From the NCBI GenBank assembly GCA_002369075.1, contig DFEG01000016.1:9735-73478 (forward strand): a stretch of 63,744 bases of DNA, given 5' to 3'. Source of the stretch: Bacteroidales bacterium UBA3808. GTDB lineage: Bacteria > Bacteroidota > Bacteroidia > Bacteroidales > Paludibacteraceae. The notes under the pieces were generated by a model. The model saw only the letters and a program-made list of their open reading frames with translations, made no database searches and was not told the origin of the DNA. Below are positions 1 through 9,360 of the stretch, one piece after another; position 1 is the first letter of the stretch, and each line of letters starts with the position of its first letter. The position numbers and the translations under genes were made by a program.

Positions 1-56
1 AGCTATCTTTTATCTCCCACCTGTATGCGCTTTAGCGCCGTCCTCTAAACTCTTTT

Positions 57-1142
57 CTATATCATCAATTCTTCGATGACTCTGTTGAGCACATGCAGGC
101 CTTCCTGGGTCGCAATAACTCTCCCCTCCTCGCTCACCCGAATCAGACCTTTTTTGCTTAGTTTCCCGACGGTCAACCGACGGTCAACCGACGGTGAAAG
201 CCGACATCCCTTATCTGTACGTAGCCCCAACATGACCTGTTCGTTGTATAAATCTGTCTCACTCAGCGTCTCGCTCTCGCGTATCAGCGTGCCGCTCTCT
301 ATCCCCTGTATATATTCCTCCAAGTCGTCGGGATTCCAACTCCGCACGTTCCTTATATAACTATGCGCACCCGCGCCCACGCCCACGTACGGAGTGCCGT
401 CCCAGTAACTGCTGTTATGTTTGGCTTCGTACCCCGGCAGCGCAAAATTGCTAACCTCATAATGTCTGAACCCGGCTTCTTTCAGCCTTTCGCAGAGGTA
501 GTCATACATAGCGTTCTCCGTCTCCTCGTCCGTCTCCTCTATCTCGCCTCTCTCGCGCATCTGTGTCATTGCCGTTCCCTCTTCGTATATCAGCCCGTAC
601 GACGACAGATGTTGTACGCCAAGTTCCAACGCCCTCTCTATATCGGCTTTCCATTGCGCCATCGTCTGTCCCGGCAGGGCATACATCAGATCAATGGAGA
701 GGTTCTCAAACCCTGCTCTTTTTGCCGTCCGCACTGCCTCAATCGCTTCCGCGGCAGTATGCCTTCTGCCGATTTGCTGCAGCAACTCGTCCTGAAACGA
801 TTGTACACCCATCGACAGCCTGTTTACGCCCAGCTCCTTCAGTCCGCGCAAATACTCTTCTGTCACATCGCCCGGATTGACTTCAACGGTATATTCTGCG
901 ATGTTTGTGCTATCTATTGCCTTAGTAAGTGCTGTCACCAACTCAATCTCCAGTGTGCTTGGCGTACCGCCACCTATATACACGGTTCGTACCGGTTCGC
1001 CTGCCTCGTGCTGCCGCTGCCCGATCTCTTTCACTACGGCTCTCACATACTCCTCGCGCCGCGCCAATAGGGTGGTGGAGTAGAAATCGCAATACAGGCA
1101 TCGCCGCTTGCAGAACGGTATATGTACGTACAGCCCCGCCAC
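57..1142 (-). CDS. hemW: Radical SAM heme chaperone HemW
   Basis: HemW is a radical-SAM protein that binds heme and is thought to deliver it to respiratory enzymes; it is often mislabelled as oxygen-independent coproporphyrinogen oxidase. The CX3CX2C iron-sulfur motif is at residues 11, 15 and 18, a GGGTPS stretch is near 57-62, and the heme-binding HNxxYW motif reads HNSSYW near residue 240. The 361 aa length is normal. The start is a GTG only 3 nt after the rarA stop, so the two are probably co-transcribed. Near the C-terminus an 11-bp unit is repeated (about 168-200), giving the local sequence DRRLTVGKL. HemN is the alternative, but the short N-terminus and HNxxYW motif favour HemW. Confidence 0.93.
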   Translation of the reverse strand: MAGLYVHIPFCKRRCLYCDFYSTTLLARREEYVRAVVKEIGQRQHEAGEPVRTVYIGGGTPSTLEIELVTALTKAIDSTNIAEYTVEVNPGDVTEEYLRGLKELGVNRLSMGVQSFQDELLQQIGRRHTAAEAIEAVRTAKRAGFENLSIDLMYALPGQTMAQWKADIERALELGVQHLSSYGLIYEEGTAMTQMRERGEIEETDEETENAMYDYLCERLKEAGFRHYEVSNFALPGYEAKHNSSYWDGTPYVGVGAGAHSYIRNVRSWNPDDLEEYIQGIESGTLIRESETLSETDLYNEQVMLGLRTDKGCRLSPSVDRRLTVGKLSKKGLIRVSEEGRVIATQEGLHVLNRVIEELMI

Positions 1143-1145
1143 GCG

Positions 1146-2381
1146 TTACTTCTCCTTTTGGTTCTTCACTTCCCAAAAGACTGTTCCCGTCAACTCGTCC
1201 GGCATATATTGTTGCGCTACCCAGTGTCCCGGGAAATCATGCGGATACAGATACCCGTCGGCATAGCCCAACTCCTTCATCAGACTCGTTGGTGCGTTCC
1301 TCAAGTGCAGCGGAACTGGCAGATTGCCTGTCTCTCGCACCTTTGCGAGTGCGCCGTCGATAGCCATGATGGCGGAGTTGTCTTTCTTGCAGGTCGCTAA
1401 ATAGATAGTCGTCTCTGCCAACGGAATACGCCCTTCCGGCCATCCGATCTTGTTCACCGTGTCGAAACAGGCATTAGCTAACAGCAGGGCGTTCGGGTTG
1501 GCTAATCCGATGTCTTCGCTCGCCAGAATAACCAACCGCCGTGCAATAAACTTAGGATCTTCGCCGCCTTCTATCATCCGCGCCAGCCAGTAAATAGCCG
1601 CTTGCGGATCACTTCCGCGAACCGATTTGATGAAAGCGGAGATAATATCATAATGCATCTCGCCGTCTTTGTCGTACGCCACGGGGTTTTGCTGCAACTG
1701 CTTCGTGACAGTCTCATTGTCAATCACCTTCACCCCGCTGTTGCTTACTAACTCAATGATATTGAGTAACTTGCGCGCGTCGCCTCCGCTGTACCGCAGG
1801 AGCGCTTCCGTCTCTTTGACCTGCAACCCGAGCGACTTGATATACTCGTCTTGCGTCAGCGCCCGGTTCAATAGTTCCAGCAAATCCGCTTTCTCCAGCG
1901 CCTTCAGCACATACACCTGACACCGGCTCAGCAGCGGAGTAATGACCTCGAAACTCGGGTTCTCTGTCGTCGCGCCCACTAAGGTGATCGTACCTTCCTC
2001 CACTGCGCCTAACAGACTGTCCTGCTGGCTCTTGCTGAACCTATGGATCTCGTCGATGAACAGGATCGGACTGCGGCTGTCTGCCGGCGCAAAGAGTCCG
2101 CTGTTGAGGCTCGCATTCCGTTTGGCTTTGTCGATCACGTCGCGCACCTCCTTCACGCCGCTCGTCACCGCGCTCAGCGTATAGAACGGGCGCTGTAACT
2201 CATGCGCAATGATGCGCGCGAGCGTCGTTTTGCCAACGCCCGGAGGACCCCACAGAATGAAACTGGCGATGTTTCCGCTCTCGATCATCTGTCTCAGAAT
2301 GGCGCCTTGCCCCACCAGGTGTTTCTGACCTATATATTCGTTTAGCGTCTTCGGACGCAGTCTCTCCGCTAATGGTAACAT
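1146..2381 (-). CDS. rarA: Replication-associated recombination protein A (AAA+ ATPase)
   Basis: RarA (MgsA) is an AAA+ ATPase of the clamp-loader family that acts at stalled replication forks. Walker A (GPPGVGKTT) is at residues 45-53, Walker B reads ILFIDEIHRF near 108, and a sensor stretch GATTENPSFE follows. The C-terminal half carries the tetramerisation region (ARMIEGGEDPKFIARRL and the histidine-rich HDFPGHW). The 411 aa length is typical. It lies between hemW and recN in a leftward series of repair and housekeeping genes. There is no internal repeat, unlike many neighbours. Confidence 0.95.
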   Translation of the reverse strand: MLPLAERLRPKTLNEYIGQKHLVGQGAILRQMIESGNIASFILWGPPGVGKTTLARIIAHELQRPFYTLSAVTSGVKEVRDVIDKAKRNASLNSGLFAPADSRSPILFIDEIHRFSKSQQDSLLGAVEEGTITLVGATTENPSFEVITPLLSRCQVYVLKALEKADLLELLNRALTQDEYIKSLGLQVKETEALLRYSGGDARKLLNIIELVSNSGVKVIDNETVTKQLQQNPVAYDKDGEMHYDIISAFIKSVRGSDPQAAIYWLARMIEGGEDPKFIARRLVILASEDIGLANPNALLLANACFDTVNKIGWPEGRIPLAETTIYLATCKKDNSAIMAIDGALAKVRETGNLPVPLHLRNAPTSLMKELGYADGYLYPHDFPGHWVAQQYMPDELTGTVFWEVKNQKEK

Positions 2382-2415
2382 AAAGGCATTTACAATTTTC
2401 TCATTTCCCGTTTTG

Positions 2416-3996
2416 TCATTTATTCAGCAATTCCTGTGCCGTTTGTAGTGCGGCATCGGTAATTGCATTACCGCTCAGCATGGTTGCTATTTCTGTTACT
2501 CTCTCTTCACTGTTCAGACGGTTGATATGGGTCTCCGTGCGTTTGTCCGTGTCGGCTTTATAGACCTTGTAATGACTCTCGCCCTGTGCTGCTATCTGCG
2601 GCAGATGGGTGATGGCGATAATCTGCCGGTGCTTCGCCATCTCTTTCATGATTTCTGCCATCTGTGTGGCAATACTGCCGCTGACGCCGGTGTCTATCTC
2701 GTCGAAGATAATAGTAGGCAGACCCTTTGTGCTGGCGATGAGAGCCTTCACGCAGAGCATCAACCGGCTTATCTCACCGCCGGACGCTACCTCGCTTACG
2801 GCACGCAGACTCTGGTTGAGGTTGGCTGCAAAGAGCAGCTGTACCTCGTCGCAACCGTGTTCCGTGAAATCCGCAGTCGGTGTTATTGCTATTTCTATTT
2901 TTGCGTGCGCGACACCTAAGCGTGTCAGGTCGTTTGCCAGTTTCTCACAGATCCCGGGAATCACCGCTTTGCGGCTCTTGGTCAGTGCCTCGCCGGCTTT
3001 ACCCAACAACTCTTTCTCCTTTTCGACAGCTTTCTTTGCCTGCTCGATGTCGAAATCGAAACTGTCCATCCGGCTCACTTGTTCGCCTAACTCGTCGCGC
3101 ATCCGGATCAGCTCCTCCACACTCTCGGCGTTGAACTTATGCTTCAGTTCTTCCAGCTTCCCGATACGCTCTTCTACCCACATTAACCGCTGCGGATCCA
3201 TCTCCACGCTTGCCATCTTCTTCTCCGCTTCCTCTGCGATGTCCTTCAGTTCAATCCGTGCGCTCTCTAATCGTTCTTGCAACTCCGGCGCAGCGTCTTC
3301 TAACCGGCACGAACGGATAGCTTCTATCGCGCCGCCGCCTTCCGGACCGCCGTTCAGAGCAAGCGATGCAAGCATCAACGCCTGCTTGATCTCCTCCGCA
3401 TGGCTCAGCCGGTACTGCTCTTCGTCCAGTTCTGCCATTTCGCCTTCCCGCAGCTCCGCCTCGTCCAGCATCTTGTACCGGTACTGGATATAATCCGCGT
3501 CCTGCTGGCTCTTTTTCGCGAGGGCTTGCAGTCGCTGCCATTCTTCCACAGCCGCCGTATAACGGGCATAGATAGCCTGATATGCCTCTAACTGCGCACT
3601 GTTATGCGCTACGGCATCTACGATCTCCAACTGAAAATCGGCATTCTCAATCAGCAGGTTGGCGTGCTGGCTGTGGATGTCAATCAACTTATTGGCTAAA
3701 CTCTTCAACTCCTGCAGGCTCACTACGCTGTCATCCACGAACGAACGGCTCTTCCCGTTGGCGTACAACTCGCGGCGGATAATAGTATCATCAAACGTGG
3801 CTTCGATGATACACTTGTCCTCGCCGTCGGTGATAGCTTTGCTGTCCGCCCTCGCGCCTAACACCAGACCCAGGGCGCCGAGGATAATACTCTTACCCGC
3901 ACCCGTCTCACCGGTAAGCACCGAGAAACCCGGACCGAAATCAATGTCCAGATGGCTTATCAGCGCGTAGTTCTGTATGTGTAAATGCTTCAGCAT
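2416..3996 (-). CDS. recN: DNA repair protein RecN
   Basis: RecN is an SMC-like ATPase of double-strand-break repair. Walker A (GETGAGKS) is at residues 29-36. A long charged coiled-coil region runs from about 140 to 340. The ABC signature (ASGGEISRLML) and Walker B (PTIIFDEIDTGVSG) lie in the C-terminal third. The 526 aa length is slightly short but intact. The gene follows the porD-like gene in the same direction, a neighbour pair seen in many Bacteroidetes. The ATG start gives the normal N-terminus MLKHLHIQNYALI. Confidence 0.95.
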   Translation of the reverse strand: MLKHLHIQNYALISHLDIDFGPGFSVLTGETGAGKSIILGALGLVLGARADSKAITDGEDKCIIEATFDDTIIRRELYANGKSRSFVDDSVVSLQELKSLANKLIDIHSQHANLLIENADFQLEIVDAVAHNSAQLEAYQAIYARYTAAVEEWQRLQALAKKSQQDADYIQYRYKMLDEAELREGEMAELDEEQYRLSHAEEIKQALMLASLALNGGPEGGGAIEAIRSCRLEDAAPELQERLESARIELKDIAEEAEKKMASVEMDPQRLMWVEERIGKLEELKHKFNAESVEELIRMRDELGEQVSRMDSFDFDIEQAKKAVEKEKELLGKAGEALTKSRKAVIPGICEKLANDLTRLGVAHAKIEIAITPTADFTEHGCDEVQLLFAANLNQSLRAVSEVASGGEISRLMLCVKALIASTKGLPTIIFDEIDTGVSGSIATQMAEIMKEMAKHRQIIAITHLPQIAAQGESHYKVYKADTDKRTETHINRLNSEERVTEIATMLSGNAITDAALQTAQELLNK

Positions 3997-4024
3997 TTAA
4001 TTTGTAATCCTTAAGTCTTGATTT

Positions 4025-4939
4025 TTAATTCGTAATTCGCTCATACGTATTCTGCCGTGTCGGGTCTATTTCCATCAGCAACTCATACACTGCTTTCTTC
4101 TCCTTCTCCGTGCCTTGCTTGAATATATCGACTATCTCGTCGGCTTTTGCGTCCAGGAACGTATTGATCACATATGTAGCCGGACGCGCACGGAAAGCCT
4201 CTTTTAGTGCCGGCATTCCTTGTGCTATACGGGCACGGCCGTTGGTCACGTTCGCACTCATTTCATCCAGCCCCAGACGGTGGTACTCATAGTAGTAATT
4301 GCGGTACTTCTTGAACGCATCGTCCAGCAGGTTATTGATCAGTGCATAACGGCTTCGGTTGCTCTTGAAGGCTAACCATCCTTCTTGCTCTGAACCATCC
4401 ATCGACGCAGACTGGCACATATTGACGATTTCCTCGCAGGCTTGAAAATACGGTGTGCCGCCTAAACGCTGGAAACTATCCTGGTCATGACCGATAATAA
4501 GATAGCAATAATATGCCAACATCGCCGTCAGGTTGGTGGTAAACGTATTCTGCTGGTGTTCTATACGGTCATACTCCTGATAGGTGAAGTTGAACTGCCT
4601 GTCCACGAAGTTCAGCAGCGGAGTGGTGTACGTTGTGCCATAGACCGGGCGCCGGCTCTGTAGCGTCATCTCACATAGGAACAGGTTATCCTGTACTGCT
4701 TTCACCACTACTAACATGCTGCACTCGATCTTCTCCTGCTCCGCATAAGTCATGTTCGTCCACCGGTTGCTGTTCATGTATTCCTCAATGGAGGTTTTGA
4801 GGGTATTGAATATCTGTTTGTTGGAGCCCTCGATCTGCTGGGAGTTAACCGTCACGGTACAATGGATCTCCTGTGCCTGCATCGGTATAAAGCATAGCAC
4901 GCACAGCCCCCAAATCACTATATATTTAAACTTATCCAT
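4025..4939 (-). CDS. porD: Type IX secretion protein PorD-like (DUF4835)
   Basis: The protein matches the PorD/DUF4835 family, periplasmic or outer-membrane-associated proteins linked to the type IX secretion system. After the signal peptide (MDKFKYIVIWGLCVLCFIPMQAQ, cleaved after AQA/Q) comes the family's EIHCTVTVNSQQIEGSNKQIF stretch, then the FTYQEYDRIEHQQNTF and DQDSFQRLGGTPYF motifs. A longer reading frame reaches position 5041 but adds 34 residues before the signal peptide and overlaps the DUF4831 gene. The ATG at 4939, 7 nt after the DUF4831 stop, is therefore preferred. The recN neighbour supports the call. Its molecular role is inferred from the family only. Confidence 0.85.
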   Translation of the reverse strand: MDKFKYIVIWGLCVLCFIPMQAQEIHCTVTVNSQQIEGSNKQIFNTLKTSIEEYMNSNRWTNMTYAEQEKIECSMLVVVKAVQDNLFLCEMTLQSRRPVYGTTYTTPLLNFVDRQFNFTYQEYDRIEHQQNTFTTNLTAMLAYYCYLIIGHDQDSFQRLGGTPYFQACEEIVNMCQSASMDGSEQEGWLAFKSNRSRYALINNLLDDAFKKYRNYYYEYHRLGLDEMSANVTNGRARIAQGMPALKEAFRARPATYVINTFLDAKADEIVDIFKQGTEKEKKAVYELLMEIDPTRQNTYERITN

Positions 4940-4946
4940 CAATCTG

Positions 4947-6008
4947 TCATTTCGTAATTGATTCCACGTTCCCTGTCCGTTTGCTGAACTTGATTTTCGG
5001 TAGCTCTTTGCCCGTGAACAGGTCTTTCGGCAGTGGTACATCCATGCCGAACTGTGCCACCGGTACCACTTTGCTGTTCACCAGTTCGTTCCTGTAAAAT
5101 ACAGCCACTTGTGCGTTACCAGGCAGGTTATACACAATCGGTGAAAACTCTACGGCGTTCTTGTCTTTCTTTGCCTTGGTCTCGTTGGAGCTCTTCTTTG
5201 CTATTTGGTGTTGGTACTCGGCACTGATACGAATACGCTCCGCATCTACATTGTCAGCACCCGTAAAGCCGTTATCAACCGAGAAATACAGCACTTCGTC
5301 CCACCGCTTGTCATTCTCACCGGCGGGGCAGTGTGCCACTTCTTTATGCAATATCTTAACCTCGGCTCTGCCGATGAACAGTTCCAACAGCTGTTTTTCC
5401 TGTCTCTTTAGCTCAGCTAACACCAGCTCCATTGCCTTACCGTCTGCGGGTGCGTTCTCTACCTCGCCGCCGATGAGATACATACGTGTCTCACGCAGAT
5501 GGAGAATCTGTTTCGCCACCGCCTGAGCCCTCTCTTCTTCGCTCTTGGCGGCAAGAGTCTCTTCGGAGTAAGGTAAGACCTTTGTTGTGTGAAGCTTTGA
5601 CTTTGTAGCACCCGTTTCCGTACTCTTGGTCTGTTTTTTAGCCTCGGGGGCAAGATTGTAGCCTGCTAACAGTCCTCGCTCGTCGATGTTTACCAACTGC
5701 CACGGCATGCCTTTCTCTGCCCGGATGGTGTGCGGTCTCTCTAAATCGGCAGTAGTGTGCGTCTTGATTTCCACGTCTTTAAGAGTGTAAGTCGTCTTGC
5801 TCTCTGCAATGGCATCGGTGATACCCAACAGCTCCTCTGCATATTCTGCAAACTCACCGGCGGTCTCTGTCTTCTCCGTGTATGTAAAATCCAGACAGAT
5901 AGTTGTCTTCGGGCTGTAATAGACCATGATGGCTTGATCTGCCTCATGGTATTGGTCACTCATTGGTGTCAGCGCTACTGTCAGTAGCAATAGTAAAAAA
6001 GTCTTCAT
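4947..6008 (-). CDS. DUF4831 family protein
   Basis: A 353 aa protein with a short N-terminal hydrophobic segment (MKTFLLLLLTVALTP), so probably exported to the periplasm. The body resembles the Bacteroidetes DUF4831 family (IMVYYSPKTTICLDFTYT near residue 28, then LLGITDAIAESKTTYTLKD). No enzyme motif is visible. It sits directly upstream of the porD-like gene in the same direction with a 7-nt gap, so it may act in the cell envelope, but this is inference. A lysine/threonine-rich linker (KKQTKSTETGATKSKLHTTK) near residue 125 is probably disordered. Confidence 0.7.
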   Translation of the reverse strand: MKTFLLLLLTVALTPMSDQYHEADQAIMVYYSPKTTICLDFTYTEKTETAGEFAEYAEELLGITDAIAESKTTYTLKDVEIKTHTTADLERPHTIRAEKGMPWQLVNIDERGLLAGYNLAPEAKKQTKSTETGATKSKLHTTKVLPYSEETLAAKSEEERAQAVAKQILHLRETRMYLIGGEVENAPADGKAMELVLAELKRQEKQLLELFIGRAEVKILHKEVAHCPAGENDKRWDEVLYFSVDNGFTGADNVDAERIRISAEYQHQIAKKSSNETKAKKDKNAVEFSPIVYNLPGNAQVAVFYRNELVNSKVVPVAQFGMDVPLPKDLFTGKELPKIKFSKRTGNVESITK

Positions 6009-6017
6009 ATCCTACAA

Positions 6018-6096
6018 AATATTCATTATTCTTATCTCGCTTCGCTCGAACGATCATCCGCTTCGCGAAATATTCATTATTCATTATTCATTATTC
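6018..6096. repeat. Heptamer-palindrome mosaic between DUF4831 and aroE
   Basis: CATTATT heptamers lie on both sides of a GC-rich insert at about 6029-6064 (CTTATCTCGCTTCGCTCGAA, then CGATC). The right-hand run supplies the last codons and the stop of aroE. A closely related insert lies in reverse orientation inside korA at 17000-17036, flanked by a different heptamer. Confidence 0.8.
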
Positions 6097-6803
6097 CAAA
6101 TCCGCCATGCGGCTTTCGCCTGCCCGTACAGCATCTCCATTCCGTTGCGGATAGTAGCGCCTTGTGCTTTACCTTTCTGCAGAAAGACGGTCTCTTCGGG
6201 ATTATACACGCAGTCGAAGAGCAAATGTCGTGCCGTGATCAGTTCGTACGGAATAGGCGGAAAACTCTCTGTCTCCGGTGCCATGCCGAGCGGCGTGCAG
6301 TTCACAATAACGGTGTATTCCTGCAGCACTTCTGCCGTCAATGCCTCGTAGCCTAACATGCCTTCTTTGGGCGTACGGCTGACGAGGGTGGGAGTGACTC
6401 CTAATTTCTTCAGCCCGTAGCAGACTGCCTTTGACGCACCGCCTGTACCGAGTACCAGCGCTTTTCGATCCCCCTCGCGCAACAACGGACGGATAGAATC
6501 GATAAATCCTAAGCAATCGGTGTTGTATCCTACGCGCTTATAGACCACATTCACGGCTCCGATGGCTTCGGCTGTTTCGTCCAGTCGTTCCAGATAAGGA
6601 ATAATCGCTTTTTTGTACGGCATGGTTACGTTCATGCCGTCCAGCGAATTCAGCAGACTTTCAACTTTTACCTTTAAACTCCCGACTTCCGTTGGGTACA
6701 GCGAGTACTCCGCATTGATCTTCTCCCGCCCGAACTTCTCATTAAAATACTTCGCTGAAAACGAATGAATCAGCGGAAAACCTATTATACCGAAGTGACG
6801 CAT
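6084..6803 (-). CDS. aroE: Shikimate dehydrogenase
   Basis: AroE reduces 3-dehydroshikimate to shikimate with NADPH in aromatic amino acid synthesis. The substrate-binding stretch HSFSAKYFN is at residues 14-22, the catalytic-lysine region reads NVTMPYKKAI, NTDCLGF follows, and the Rossmann motif GTGGASKAV is near residue 118. At 239 aa it is on the short side of the family. The start overlaps the tilS stop by 19 nt, suggesting translational coupling. The C-terminus (RIWNNE) and stop run into a CATTATT repeat run. Confidence 0.94.
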   Translation of the reverse strand: MRHFGIIGFPLIHSFSAKYFNEKFGREKINAEYSLYPTEVGSLKVKVESLLNSLDGMNVTMPYKKAIIPYLERLDETAEAIGAVNVVYKRVGYNTDCLGFIDSIRPLLREGDRKALVLGTGGASKAVCYGLKKLGVTPTLVSRTPKEGMLGYEALTAEVLQEYTVIVNCTPLGMAPETESFPPIPYELITARHLLFDCVYNPEETVFLQKGKAQGATIRNGMEMLYGQAKAAWRIWNNE

Positions 6804-7663
6804 AATTGTCCTTTTTTTATGGTTGCCCGGTGGGTCTTGGAGGTAAATACTTTGCCTCCTTCGCCCTTGAGCAACGCGTCGTAAATCTTATCTGTTTCAA
6901 CAAACCCGTATTCACGGATCTCTTCGTATAGTTTCACAATTCCTGCCTCGCGGCTCTCCCTGCCTTCTAATATATCCACATAACCCTGCATGTATTCTGC
7001 CGTCTTGGCGATGTGTTCTATCTCGGCTTTGCTGTAGCTCTTTAACTGCTCGCGAATGGCATTGCGTGTAATGGCGGTGTTGCTGTTCGTACTGTCGTTT
7101 ACCCATTCGAGACCTCTTTTGTCCCGCAGGTAGTGCTCGATATAGTCCCTTGTGGTACATAGCAGCGGTCTTACTACCGGCACACCGTCTTCCGCCATCG
7201 GGTTCGCGCTTATCGGTCGCATGCCTGCCAGCCCGCGGATTCCTGTGCCACGTTTGAGGTTCAGCAGGATTGTTTCTGCTTGGTCGTTTTGGTGGTGCGC
7301 CACGCAGATAGCCTGACATCCATGAGCCTTTGCCGTTTCCTCGAACCATGTGTAGCGCAACTCACGGGCGGCGACCTCTATACTTATTTTATGCGCCCGC
7401 GCGTAGAAAGAGGTGTCAAACCCCTTTACTTCCAGTGCCACACCTATCTGGTCGCACAACCCGCGCACAAACGCTTCGTCCCGGTCGCTCTCTGCGCCGC
7501 GGAGGTGAAAATTGCAGTGGGCGGCTATACATTTATATCCCGCGCGCACCAGAACGTCCAGCATCGCTACGCTGTCCGCTCCGCCGCTCACGGCTACCAA
7601 CACCGGCTTGCCCTTTTCCAGCAATCCCCGCTGCCTGATATATGTGCTTACTCTGCGTAACAA
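6785..7663 (-). CDS. tilS: tRNA(Ile)-lysidine synthase, short form
   Basis: TilS converts the wobble cytidine of the AUA-reading isoleucine tRNA to lysidine and is normally essential. The PP-loop motif SGGADS is at residues 26-31, followed by HCNFHLRGAESDRDE and HHQNDQAET, both family hallmarks. The protein has only 292 aa. Many TilS proteins have more than 400 aa with extra C-terminal domains, so this is a compact form, although the last residues (FTSKTHRATIKKGQL) still resemble a family C-terminus. The only workable start is a TTG at 7661-7663 inside the TCAATTG heptamer run. A TGA lies two codons upstream and the next in-frame ATG is past the active site. Confidence 0.9.
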   Translation of the reverse strand: MLRRVSTYIRQRGLLEKGKPVLVAVSGGADSVAMLDVLVRAGYKCIAAHCNFHLRGAESDRDEAFVRGLCDQIGVALEVKGFDTSFYARAHKISIEVAARELRYTWFEETAKAHGCQAICVAHHQNDQAETILLNLKRGTGIRGLAGMRPISANPMAEDGVPVVRPLLCTTRDYIEHYLRDKRGLEWVNDSTNSNTAITRNAIREQLKSYSKAEIEHIAKTAEYMQGYVDILEGRESREAGIVKLYEEIREYGFVETDKIYDALLKGEGGKVFTSKTHRATIKKGQLCVTSV

Positions 7664-7697
7664 TTGTCAATTGTCAATTGTCAATTATCAATTAATC
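7661..7697. repeat. TCAATTG/TCAATTA heptamer run
   Basis: About five 7-bp units (CAATTGT, CAATTAT) lie between ettA and tilS. Read leftward they provide the TTG start of tilS at one end and the last residues (LIDN) and stop of ettA at the other. Confidence 0.85.
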
Positions 7698-9360
7698 CCC
7701 GGTAACGCGCACGCTTCGGCTCGCAGGCGTCTTCGCCTAACCGCATCTTCTTGTTCTCCTCGTACTCCGAGTAACTGCCTTCAAACCAGAACACCTTGCC
7801 GTCACCTTCATACGCCAGAATGTGTGTACAGATACGATCCAGGAACCATCGGTCGTGACTGATCACAACAGCGCAGCCGGCGAAGTTCTCTAATCCTTCT
7901 TCCAGCGCACGCAGGGTATTGACGTCAATGTCGTTGGTAGGCTCGTCGAGCAGCAATACGTTTGCTTCGCTCTTCAGCGTCAGTGCCAGATGCAGCCGGT
8001 TCCGTTCACCGCCGGAAAGCACGCCACATTTTTTCTCTTGGTCCGCACCCGTAAAATTGAAGCGGCTCAGATAAGCGCGGGCGTTGATCTCTCTGCCTGC
8101 AACGCGGATAAACTCCGTGCCGCCGCTGATGGTCTCAAACACACTCTTGTTGGGATCAATATCGGCGTGTTGCTGATCGACATAACCGATCTTCACCGTC
8201 TCGCCCACGCTGAACGTACCTTTGTCGGCTTTCTCGCTGCCGATAATCATGCGGAACAGGGTGGTCTTGCCTGCGCCGTTCGGACCGATCACACCCACAA
8301 TACCGTTCGGCGGTAACATGAAGTTCAGATCCTCGAACAGCAGCTTGTCGCCAAAGGATTTGGCTACTCCCTCGGCATTGATCACCTTGTTACCCAACCG
8401 CGGGCCGTTCGGAATGAATATTTCTAATTTCTCCTCACGCTCTTTCTGTTCCTCGTTCAGCATTTTGTCGTATGCCTCCAGACGGGCTTTCTGTTTCGCG
8501 TGACGGGCCTTCGGCGCCATGTGGATCCACTCCAATTCGCGCTCCAAGGTCTTGCGTCGTTTGGACGCCTGCTTCTCCTCCTGCGCCATGCGGGTGGTCT
8601 TCTGCTCCAACCAAGAGGAGTAATTGCCTTTCCATGGAATACCCTCGCCACGGTCGAGTTCAAGAATCCAACCTGCCACATTGTCCAGGAAATAACGGTC
8701 GTGGGTGATACAGATCACCGTGCCGGCGTACTGTTGCAGGTGTTGCTCCAGCCAGTCGATGGACTCCGCGTCCAAGTGGTTCGTCGGCTCGTCGAGCAGC
8801 AACACGTCCGGTTGTTGCAGCAACAGACGGCACAGCGCTACGCGTCTGCGTTCCCCTCCCGAGAGGGTAGTGACGCTTGCATCGTCCGGCGGACAGCGGA
8901 GAGCGTCCATTGCGCGGTCGAGTTTCTGGTCAATGTTCCATGCGTCTGCGGCATCGAGTTTGTCTTGCAACTCTGCCTGCCGTGCCAACAGTTTGTCGAA
9001 ATCAGCGTCCGGCTCTGCGAAAGCCATGTTGATCTCGTCGTACTCCTTGAGCATGTCCATAATCGGCTGTACACCTTCCTGTACTACATCGCGAACCGTC
9101 TTGGACGGATCGAGTTTAGGATCCTGCTCCAGGTAGCCCACGCTGTAACCCGGGCTCCAGACCACTTCGCCCTGGTACTCTTTCTCAATACCGGCGATGA
9201 TCTTGAGCAACGTACTCTTACCGGCACCGTTCAAACCGATGATTCCGATCTTTGCGCCGTAGAAGAAACTCAGGTAGATATTGTTTAATACGCGTTTCTG
9301 GGGACCGAAATTCTTACTCAGTCCCACCATGGAAAATATAATCTTCTTATCGTCTGCCAT
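7681..9360 (-). CDS. ettA: Energy-dependent translational throttle EttA (ABC-F)
   Basis: EttA is a ribosome-bound ABC-F ATPase that gates the first elongation steps according to energy state. There are two ABC domains. The first has Walker A GLNGAGKST near residue 42 and signature LSGGERRRV. The linker region (ELEWIHMAPKARHAKQKARL) matches EttA. The second domain has GPNGAGKTT near residue 350 and LSGGERNRL. The 559 aa length matches the family. The start overlaps the folA stop by 14 nt. The final LIDN residues come from a heptamer repeat, not conserved sequence. Confidence 0.94.
   Translation of the reverse strand: MADDKKIIFSMVGLSKNFGPQKRVLNNIYLSFFYGAKIGIIGLNGAGKSTLLKIIAGIEKEYQGEVVWSPGYSVGYLEQDPKLDPSKTVRDVVQEGVQPIMDMLKEYDEINMAFAEPDADFDKLLARQAELQDKLDAADAWNIDQKLDRAMDALRCPPDDASVTTLSGGERRRVALCRLLLQQPDVLLLDEPTNHLDAESIDWLEQHLQQYAGTVICITHDRYFLDNVAGWILELDRGEGIPWKGNYSSWLEQKTTRMAQEEKQASKRRKTLERELEWIHMAPKARHAKQKARLEAYDKMLNEEQKEREEKLEIFIPNGPRLGNKVINAEGVAKSFGDKLLFEDLNFMLPPNGIVGVIGPNGAGKTTLFRMIIGSEKADKGTFSVGETVKIGYVDQQHADIDPNKSVFETISGGTEFIRVAGREINARAYLSRFNFTGADQEKKCGVLSGGERNRLHLALTLKSEANVLLLDEPTNDIDVNTLRALEEGLENFAGCAVVISHDRWFLDRICTHILAYEGDGKVFWFEGSYSEYEENKKMRLGEDACEPKRARYRGLIDN

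Noticed and set aside
4940..5041. Longer start for the PorD-like gene
   Set aside because: It would place 34 residues before a good signal peptide and overlap the DUF4831 gene.
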